5,592 bases of DNA from Candidatus Melainabacteria bacterium (GTDB taxonomy: Bacteria; Cyanobacteriota; Vampirovibrionia; Obscuribacterales; Obscuribacteraceae). Shown in pieces: positions 1 through 4,302 of this stretch. The DNA lies in contig JACMKL010000222.1 in the NCBI GenBank assembly GCA_014380105.1, forward strand, positions 1 to 5,592, read 5' to 3'. The stretch's first letter is position 1. The number at the start of each line of letters is the position of its first letter. A program made the translations under genes and the position numbers. Under the pieces are notes generated by a model, which saw nothing but the letters and a program-made list of their open reading frames with translations, made no database searches and was not told where the DNA came from.

Positions 1-348
1 CAATGACGGTTTATTCAAATCCGCCCAGATTAACGCACCTGCAATAGATACGAAAAACGAGGCAGCAACAGCAAAAATGATTGAAGCCGGACGTCTAGAT
101 TTTTGCCCGCGGTGCATATGTTTTATCTGATCATTCAAAGAATCAATTATGCGTGCCTGAAAATCAGATGAAGGCGGGCTTAAGGATGCCACTTGTTTGA
201 TCTGACCGCTTAGCTCTTTCACTTCATCGAGATATTTTGAACAATCAGAACAAGATGCGGTGTGTGAATTGAGCAAAGAAAGTTTTTCTTGAGACAATTC
301 ATTATCTGCAAAGGCGCTAATCAACTCAGTTACATCATCGCAATTCAT
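1..348 (-). CDS. Anti-sigma factor, zinc-finger type, membrane-spanning (3' end missing)
   Basis: This is the partner anti-sigma factor expected to hold the neighbouring ECF sigma factor inactive at the inner face of the membrane. The ATG at 348-346 opens a frame that stays open to the window edge, giving 116 visible residues. The N-terminus starts MNCDDVTELISAFADNEL and contains H29-x3-C33-x2-C36 with a further Cys at position 3. That is the layout of zinc-binding anti-sigma (ZAS, zf-HC2) domains. A basic stretch (KSRRP) is followed by a hydrophobic segment at about residues 88-108, so the rest would lie outside the cytoplasm; only 8 residues of it are visible. A GGGAGAG ribosome binding site lies 7 nt before the ATG, inside the end of the sigma gene, whose stop is 4 nt upstream, so translational coupling is likely. 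Family assignment is secure; the inducing signal is not visible. Confidence 0.9.
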   Translation of the reverse strand, partial: MNCDDVTELISAFADNELSQEKLSLLNSHTASCSDCSKYLDEVKELSGQIKQVASLSPPSSDFQARIIDSLNDQIKHMHRGQKSRRPASIIFAVAASFFVSIAGALIWADLNKPSL

Positions 349-352
349 TGAA

Positions 353-919
353 TCACTCTCCCTGTACCGAAGACTTATCGAGTGCTGCATCCTGATTCAT
401 ATAATTGACCAACATCTTGCGAGCGCGTGAGAGCCTGGACATTACGGTACCAACCGGAATTGAAAGCATGCTGGCAATTTCCTGGTAAGACATTTCTCTG
501 ACTTCTCGCAAAATGAGTGGCGAAGCGAAATGATCAGGCAAAGCTGCAATTCCTAACGCCAGTCTCGTCATCGTATCCTTCTTAATTAGCGCCTCTTCCG
601 GATTATTCGACAAATCCACAAGGGTATTTTCTAATTCTTGTTCCGATGCCAATTCTAGAGTCTCCGGTTGTCGCCCTAGCTTACGAAGATGATCTCGAAT
701 GTTATTGAGCAAAATTGTAAACAACCACGCTTTGATATTTGAGCTTGGCTTGAGCGTTTCGACATTTTTATAAGCCTTCAAAAAAGTAACTTGCACTAAA
801 TCTTCTGCATCCTGGCGATTATGTAAACGCACTACACAGTAGTTGTAGAGTTCGGTGGAATAAAGATTCACCCACTCTTCTACTTCTCTTTGCTGAGATT
901 TCTTGGCTCCGAACGTCAA
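353..919 (-). CDS. RNA polymerase sigma factor, ECF subfamily of sigma-70
   Basis: This protein directs RNA polymerase to a small stress regulon. Its 188 residues match usual ECF length. Region 2 spans about residues 17-82, with the DAEDLVQVTFLKAY core at 37-50 and NIKAWLFTI at 61-69. A variable linker follows. Region 4 spans about 118-170, with a helix-turn-helix in SYQEIASMLSIPVGTVMSRL (144-163) for -35 recognition. The start is TTG at 919-917. It is preceded by AGAGGG 4 nt upstream, with an in-frame TGA eight codons upstream and no ATG before the middle of the gene; a GTG at codon 17 would cut into region 2. The gene lies 34 nt after the thioredoxin stop and 4 nt before the anti-sigma gene, so the three probably form one transcript. 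The ECF subgroup cannot be named from sequence reading alone. Confidence 0.95.
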   Translation of the reverse strand: MTFGAKKSQQREVEEWVNLYSTELYNYCVVRLHNRQDAEDLVQVTFLKAYKNVETLKPSSNIKAWLFTILLNNIRDHLRKLGRQPETLELASEQELENTLVDLSNNPEEALIKKDTMTRLALGIAALPDHFASPLILREVREMSYQEIASMLSIPVGTVMSRLSRARKMLVNYMNQDAALDKSSVQGE

Positions 920-923
920 CTCG

Positions 924-929
924 CCCTCT
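924..929 (-). promoter_or_regulatory. Ribosome binding site supporting the TTG start of the ECF sigma gene
   Basis: AGAGGG on the minus strand ends 4 nt before TTG at 919-917. The spacing is short but usable, and it is the only purine-rich site near a start codon compatible with a complete region 2. A TTG start with close spacing could keep sigma translation low relative to the anti-sigma factor, whose ATG has a well-spaced GGGAGAG. That consequence is inference. Confidence 0.5.
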
Positions 930-953
930 AGTTTTTCATCTCATAGACACAGA

Positions 954-1418
954 CTAAAGAGCCTTATCCAGCATTCCTTTAAGAGACTCCTCTGAGGTAA
1001 CACCCAGTGACGCATCAACAATTTCACCACTCTTAAAAATCTTGATTGCCGGAATTGACGCAATTGAATAACGCTTCGCCAGTTCCGGGGAATTATCAAT
1101 ATCGACTTTGTAGATTTTCACTTTGCCCGAATATGACTTCGCAAGCCGGTCCACGATCGGTGACATTTGCCGACAAGGTCCACACCAGGTTGCATAAAAA
1201 TCCACCAAAACGGGCTCCTTTGCCTCCAAGACATCGGATTTGAAGCTTTGCTCTGTTACCTGGCTTATTCCTTCAACAGGAGCGCTGGCGACTGTTTTAG
1301 AGCAACTTTTCCCACCTCCGTGAGATGTCGGGCAATTTCCGCTCATTTTTACAGCAACTTCCAGTACGACAACTGTCGAAACCGCAACGAGAATAATGGG
1401 CAATAATTTTGGACGCAT
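954..1418 (-). CDS. Membrane-anchored thioredoxin
   Basis: This is a thiol-disulfide oxidoreductase of the thioredoxin fold, predicted to be tethered to the membrane with its active site outside the cytoplasm. Of 154 residues, about 5-24 form an uncleaved-looking hydrophobic anchor after MRPK. Residues 25-50 are a Gly/Ser-rich linker carrying two extra cysteines (C29, C39). Residues 51-154 are a full-length thioredoxin domain with LVDFYATWCGPCRQMSP, giving the redox pair C79/C82. The cis-proline is in SIP (P123), and the VDIDNSPELAKRYSI stretch is typical of the family. The WCGPC motif is that of reducing thioredoxins rather than the WCxxC variants of DsbA-like oxidases. AGGAG lies 6 nt before the ATG. 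It heads a likely operon with the sigma and anti-sigma genes. Periplasmic reductant supply (for example a CcdA/DsbD partner) is not in the window. Confidence 0.93.
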   Translation of the reverse strand: MRPKLLPIILVAVSTVVVLEVAVKMSGNCPTSHGGGKSCSKTVASAPVEGISQVTEQSFKSDVLEAKEPVLVDFYATWCGPCRQMSPIVDRLAKSYSGKVKIYKVDIDNSPELAKRYSIASIPAIKIFKSGEIVDASLGVTSEESLKGMLDKAL

Positions 1419-1457
1419 AACGTGCTCCTGATGACAAATTCGACTTTCAATATCTAC

Positions 1458-1482
1458 AACGCATAACTCAGAATTTTATTCC
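1458..1482 (-). promoter_or_regulatory. Possible ECF-type promoter upstream of thioredoxin-sigma-anti-sigma
   Basis: On the minus strand, GGAAT (1482-1478) is followed after exactly 16 nt by CGTT (1461-1458). This resembles the GGAAC-N16/17-CGTC form of many ECF promoters. It lies 39 nt upstream of the thioredoxin ATG, leaving a 5' leader of about 30 nt. ECF factors commonly drive their own operon, so autoregulation is a reasonable reading. Neither element is a perfect consensus and such short matches arise by chance. The 78-nt gap to the upstream gene shows no GC-rich hairpin with a T-run, so read-through from that gene is also possible. Confidence 0.3.
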
Positions 1483-1496
1483 AAACATTTTTAGAG

Positions 1497-2543
1497 CTAT
1501 TCAAACCTGATCAAATCGCGCTCATTTAAACCGATCAAGTTTTCAACAACAGTCGCAAACTTGCGCGTCAAAAATATTGATGGGAAGCCAACCTTCCCGA
1601 CTTCCAACAGCAGTGGAAATACACTGGCTTGATTTCCTCTGCGCCACTCACCATCTGGTTCTTTTGCCAAAGTTGTTTTATCGGCAAAAAACGCCCGCTC
1701 TACTGTAAGAGTATCGTTTATCACTTTTGACTCCAGCAGTCTAAAAACTTCCACTATATCTCGCCAATTTATCGATGTTTCAAGCAGGCGCGCATGACTC
1801 GATACAAACGATAGACCGCGCAAAATGTCATAGTCATAAAAGCGCGGAAAAGTAAGTTGTAGAAATTGCTCGTCAATGACGGCATCCTGTTTGCTGAGTG
1901 ATTTGAAAAGACGGCGCGCCAACAGATATTTCGCCCCCTTATCCAATATGCTCAGATCTGCTGCTGTCAGCCGTTCTTTGCCGAAAGATAGGAGGGTTTC
2001 GAGCATTGGAAGAGTAGAGACAATTGATGAGCGCGGTGTGTCCTTCAAATAAACGGCTTCGTCACAGTTGTAGCCGCCATCATCCAACTGATAGCGCGCA
2101 AACCACTGACGCACCCAGGGCACTATGTCGTCAGCCTTGTATCCGGCGCTTTCGAAAATCTGAAGAGCGGTTCCCAACGCACAGTGACAGAAGATGTTTC
2201 TGGTCGTGTCGCAGCCAGGTGGAATTTCTTCTTCTCTAAGTGGAAACACATCTAAGTAATGTGAAGCGGAGACAGATTTAAAGATTGTCAGTATCTGGTC
2301 AGGAATAAGGTCGGTTTGACCCATCTCGAAGAGCAGGGTCATGTGCCACCAGGGACTGTTCCACTTTGGCCAGTACGGGTCAGCCTCAAGGCTCTGGACG
2401 GCTTCCTGGGAGTTTAAATACTCTATAGAAGATTGGATGGGCGCTTTAAAATTTGGGGCATCTTCACGCAGCTGGGAGCGTAAATGCGTGAGGGTTTGCT
2501 TCAGCTCAATGCGGGATGATTGCCGCAAAGCCTTGTGGGACAT
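1497..2543 (-). CDS. Alpha/alpha-toroid protein, prenyltransferase/squalene-cyclase-like, function unknown
   Basis: The protein has 348 residues with no signal peptide or membrane segment, so it is probably cytoplasmic. It looks like a terpenoid-cyclase/prenyltransferase-type alpha-helical toroid. Helical repeats alternate with conserved turns: DPYWPKWNSPWWHM (55-68), CDTTRNIFCHCALG (111-124), QLDDGGYNCDE (152-162), PRSSIVSTLPMLE (170-182) and FPRFYDYDILRGL (232-244). The DGGYNC turn recalls the Q-x-x-x-G-G (QW-type) turns of this fold. Cys111, Cys119, His120, Cys121, Cys160 and Asp161 could bind metal. I see no DXDD or other class II cyclase acid motif, so cyclase activity is not supported. 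The ATG at 2543 is chosen because GGAG lies 9 nt upstream; a TTG five codons earlier (2558) with AGGGGG upstream is the alternative. It is divergent from the small plus-strand gene and 78 nt upstream of the thioredoxin gene. Substrate unknown. Confidence 0.8.
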   Translation of the reverse strand: MSHKALRQSSRIELKQTLTHLRSQLREDAPNFKAPIQSSIEYLNSQEAVQSLEADPYWPKWNSPWWHMTLLFEMGQTDLIPDQILTIFKSVSASHYLDVFPLREEEIPPGCDTTRNIFCHCALGTALQIFESAGYKADDIVPWVRQWFARYQLDDGGYNCDEAVYLKDTPRSSIVSTLPMLETLLSFGKERLTAADLSILDKGAKYLLARRLFKSLSKQDAVIDEQFLQLTFPRFYDYDILRGLSFVSSHARLLETSINWRDIVEVFRLLESKVINDTLTVERAFFADKTTLAKEPDGEWRRGNQASVFPLLLEVGKVGFPSIFLTRKFATVVENLIGLNERDLIRFE

Positions 2544-2566
2544 ATAAACCAACTCCAAAGTGCCCC

Positions 2567-2588
2567 CTATTTTACAGCCGCAAAATAG
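2567..2588. repeat. Inverted repeat CTATTTT-N8-AAAATAG upstream of the toroid gene
   Basis: This is a perfect 7-bp inverted repeat (2567-2573 and 2582-2588) around an 8-nt spacer, 23 nt upstream of the ATG at 2543. On the minus strand it contains TAAAAT, a possible -10 hexamer. A TTGACC at 2602-2597 is -35-like but sits 22 nt away, which is too far for a normal sigma-70 pair. The repeat could be an operator, or a weak AU-rich hairpin in the leader. Confidence 0.4.
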
Positions 2589-2604
2589 ATTATTAGGGTC
2601 AATA

Positions 2605-2627
2605 CGTGATTCACGCGTTCTTCACGC
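2605..2627. repeat. Cluster of TCACG half-sites in the divergent promoter region
   Basis: A perfect palindrome CGTGA-T-TCACG spans 2605-2615. The heptamer TTCACGC occurs at 2610-2616 and again at 2621-2627, an 11-bp step or about one helical turn. Three half-sites (one inverted, two direct) on one face of the DNA between divergent genes is the usual look of a regulator binding site. No regulator gene is in the window and I cannot name a family. Confidence 0.4.
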
Positions 2628-2634
2628 TCTCTCC

Positions 2635-2640
2635 TTGACA
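2635..2640 (+). promoter_or_regulatory. Possible -35 element (TTGACA) for the 53-residue gene
   Basis: An exact sigma-70 -35 consensus stands 78 nt upstream of the small gene's ATG. The hexamers at 16-18 nt spacing (around 2657-2664) are poor -10 matches, so a basal promoter here would be weak or need an activator. The inverted repeat at 2648-2665 covers the expected -10 region. Confidence 0.25.
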
Positions 2641-2647
2641 ATGTCCT

Positions 2648-2665
2648 TGTCGAAATCAATCGACA
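2648..2665. repeat. Inverted repeat TGTCGA-N6-TCGACA, candidate operator
   Basis: This is a perfect 6-bp inverted repeat (2648-2653 and 2660-2665) beginning 7 nt after the TTGACA hexamer. A repressor bound here would block the -10 region of that promoter. It could also form a small stem in a transcript started further upstream. It does not match the LexA, Fur or Zur boxes I know. Confidence 0.35.
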
Positions 2666-2717
2666 CCCTGTTACCGATATCTATCGATTCTCCCTTCAGA
2701 AATGAGGTTTCGTTACT

Positions 2718-2879
2718 ATGCCTGAATACATGATCCAAGCTAACAAACCAGTCGAAGTACAAAAACAAGAAAAGGCTGCTGAAGTCGAAAGAACTATGAC
2801 TGAAGACACTTATTTTCAAGATACACCTGTTTGGGCAACATTCCGTGGCTATGCACAACGCAACCGCAACGCAGACTAA
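2718..2879 (+). CDS. Small protein of 53 residues, function unknown
   Basis: I do not recognise this protein. The frame runs from ATG 2718 to TAA 2877-2879, with TGAGG ending 10 nt before the ATG. It begins MPEYMIQANKPVEVQKQEKA. The first half (about residues 9-30) is very rich in Lys, Glu, Gln and Val and likely forms a charged amphipathic helix. The second half (31-53) carries regularly spaced aromatics (TYFQDTPVWATFRGYAQRN) and ends in NRNAD. There is no Cys, no signal peptide and no membrane segment, so it should be soluble and cytoplasmic. The low-bias charged composition, a plausible ribosome site and the absence of a competing gene on either strand favour a real gene. It sits between the divergent promoter and the SGNH-type gene and may share a transcript with the latter. 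The lack of Cys argues against lanthipeptide-type precursors; a regulatory or complex-binding peptide is possible. Confidence 0.65.
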   Translation: MPEYMIQANKPVEVQKQEKAAEVERTMTEDTYFQDTPVWATFRGYAQRNRNAD

Positions 2880-2892
2880 TAGTGGCTGGTGA

Positions 2893-2913
2893 GGCGATCC
2901 GACTTCCCTCGCC
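2893..2913 (+). other. Short hairpin after the small gene (GGCGA/TCGCC)
   Basis: A 5-bp GC-rich stem with an 11-nt loop starts 14 nt after the stop of the 53-residue gene. There is no following T-run, so it is not a convincing intrinsic terminator. It may stabilise the 3' end of the small gene's message or be part of the leader of the next gene. Confidence 0.25.
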
Positions 2914-2983
2914 CAATACAAACCTTAAACGCGCGAAAGGCTCAACTGCCGCCGTGCATGCTAGTATCCTCAACATAGTGACA

Positions 2984-3040
2984 ACCGGTGAAAGTCCGCC
3001 GGTGAGCGATTCTTTTAGAATCAGCTGAGGATTGACCGGC
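2984..3040 (+). promoter_or_regulatory. Possible structured leader with two mutually exclusive stems before the SGNH-type gene
   Basis: ACCGG (2984-2988) can pair with CCGGT (2999-3003), closing a TGAAAGTCCG loop. The same downstream arm, extended to GCCGGT (2998-3003), can instead pair with ACCGGC (3035-3040), a 6-bp stem. Inside that second stem is a hairpin: GATTC (3008-3012), loop TTTTA, GAATC (3018-3022). It is lengthened by AGC/GCT across a bulged A. The TGAGGA purine site (3026-3031) and the TTG at 3032 lie within the second stem, so its formation could affect ribosome access. A direct repeat CCGGTGA (2985 and 2999, 14 nt apart) creates the choice of partners. The ACCGGTGAAAGTCCG string resembles core strings of cobalamin and FMN riboswitches, but their other conserved boxes are not seen. 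Regulation is inference. Confidence 0.35.
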
Positions 3041-4300
3041 ACAATTATGACCACAGCAACGAGTTCTAACGTTGACTCCGGGGCTTCGCAAGATGCGGAT
3101 GTCTCGACCAAAACAAATTCTGGATTGCGTAGCTTTTTCAATGTGCGCCTGCTGAGTTGCACAATAATCTGGGTATTCATTTGGCTGTGCGTAGTTGATC
3201 TCACACTCAAAACGACAAAACCATTGCATGCTGTGAAGATGGGCGGATACACGCCTCGCGACCGAAATGGCATGGCAATTAAAAATGAACGTCTGGCATT
3301 GCCGTGGACGAATCCTGATGTTTTGACGATCGGGTCGTCACTTTCGCAAGCTTCGTTTAGTTGCGCAGATGCGCTGGTAGCAAACAGACCAGCGCCAACA
3401 CTTGGTCATGAAGTGTATAGCTACGGGCGCTGCGATTATTTGCAGTCAAAACTTTCTGAAATTTCCGGCAAAAAACATAGTTTGCTCGACATGTCTATCG
3501 GTGGCTGTATGGCTTCCGATGCGTATTATTTGCTGACGAACACAGTGAAGACTCGTCCGCAAATTAAGACTGTAATTTTCGCAGTGGCTCCCAGAGATTT
3601 TGTTGCCACTGATGCATCGAAAGACCCCGAAAAGAGCCCGGTTGGTGCGTTTTTGAAAAAGAAATCGCTCGACATCTGGAGCGATCAAAAAACTAGCGCT
3701 CAAGAAAAATTCGAAGCAGGGCTCGCCTCGGTCTGGCACTTCTTCGACATAAAGGCTGACTATCAGCACCTTTCACAGCTGCTCACTTGTCAGATTTTGA
3801 AACGCAATCCGGACTTGTATACGGCAACCAATATCGATCCAGAATTACTGGGTGCAGAAAATCGCGTCGAATTTATGTCTGTTCCGATTTCGGCAGGCGA
3901 AGTTTTGCCAAATGACTTGAAGAACAAAGAAGCGGCTATCTACAGAGGTTTTTACAATCCATTTAGTGTTGAACGCATGAATTTACAATTCGGATTTTTA
4001 GAAAAGAGTCTGGAATTTTGTCGTCAAAATAATATTGCTGCTGTAGTTATCGACATGCCATTGTCCAAATTAAATCGCGCCCAAATGGATCCGCAAATGC
4101 AAGGTCTGTATTTGCCGAAGCTGGCTGAGACTTGCTCTAAGTACGGTGTGCATTTGGTGGAACTAGAAGAGAATACAAACTTTGTCGACAATGATTTCCG
4201 TGACAGCTGCCACATGGTTGGCACTGGCGGGAAGAAACTGATTGATATTGTGGCGTCCTCGATTGCGAAGGACGACGCGCTTGTGAAACGGCTAAAGTAA
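3032..4300 (+). CDS. Membrane-anchored SGNH/GDSL-like hydrolase-type protein
   Basis: A protein of 422 residues. A polar N-terminus (1-38) is followed by a single hydrophobic helix (about 39-59) preceded by Arg/Lys, predicting a cytoplasmic N-terminus and a large domain outside. That domain reads like an SGNH fold: PDVLTIGSSLSQASF (95-109, GSS at 101-103 in place of GDS), DMSIGGCMASDAYYLL (153-168), VIFAVAPRDF (181-190), AAVVIDMP (336-343) and DSCHMVGTGGKKL (391-403), where D391 and H394 give the C-terminal D-x-x-H. DltD-like or DUF1574-like envelope proteins are the nearest analogues I can suggest, which would point to cell-envelope acyl or ester chemistry; the substrate is unknown. Start choice is uncertain: TTG 3032 has GAGG almost touching it, and ATG 3047 (417 residues) has it 16 nt upstream. 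A TGA precedes the TTG in frame. Confidence 0.75.
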   Translation: MTGTIMTTATSSNVDSGASQDADVSTKTNSGLRSFFNVRLLSCTIIWVFIWLCVVDLTLKTTKPLHAVKMGGYTPRDRNGMAIKNERLALPWTNPDVLTIGSSLSQASFSCADALVANRPAPTLGHEVYSYGRCDYLQSKLSEISGKKHSLLDMSIGGCMASDAYYLLTNTVKTRPQIKTVIFAVAPRDFVATDASKDPEKSPVGAFLKKKSLDIWSDQKTSAQEKFEAGLASVWHFFDIKADYQHLSQLLTCQILKRNPDLYTATNIDPELLGAENRVEFMSVPISAGEVLPNDLKNKEAAIYRGFYNPFSVERMNLQFGFLEKSLEFCRQNNIAAVVIDMPLSKLNRAQMDPQMQGLYLPKLAETCSKYGVHLVELEENTNFVDNDFRDSCHMVGTGGKKLIDIVASSIAKDDALVKRLK

Positions 4301-4302
4301 TG

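Noticed and set aside
1046..1406. Plus-strand frames opposite the thioredoxin gene
   Set aside because: Entirely inside a clear thioredoxin gene on the other strand and without any known motif.
1320..1418. Thioredoxin as a lipoprotein
   Set aside because: The first Cys (C29) is preceded by SGN, not a lipobox, and the hydrophobic helix ends several residues earlier; a signal anchor fits better.
1419..1496. Intrinsic terminator between the toroid and thioredoxin genes
   Set aside because: Only an AT-rich GAAT/ATTC symmetry is present; no GC-rich stem followed by a T-run on the minus strand.
2648..2665. LexA box
   Set aside because: TGTCGA-N6-TCGACA does not fit the Gram-positive, cyanobacterial or proteobacterial LexA consensus forms I know.
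2622..2921. Minus-strand frame of 99 codons opposite the small gene
   Set aside because: No domain, no convincing ribosome site, and Phe/Ser/Cys-rich composition typical of antisense reading of the small plus-strand gene.
2978..3012. Cobalamin or FMN riboswitch, suggested by CCGGTGAAAGTCCG
   Set aside because: Only this core-like string matches. The cobalamin GCAACTGT-type box and the second FMN half are not found, and the downstream gene is not a B12 or flavin gene. Kept only as an unclassified structured leader.
2794..3273. Minus-strand frame of 159 codons opposite the leader and the start of the SGNH gene
   Set aside because: It spans the 53-residue gene's end, the leader and the SGNH N-terminus antisense, has no recognisable domain and an unnatural composition; a shadow frame.
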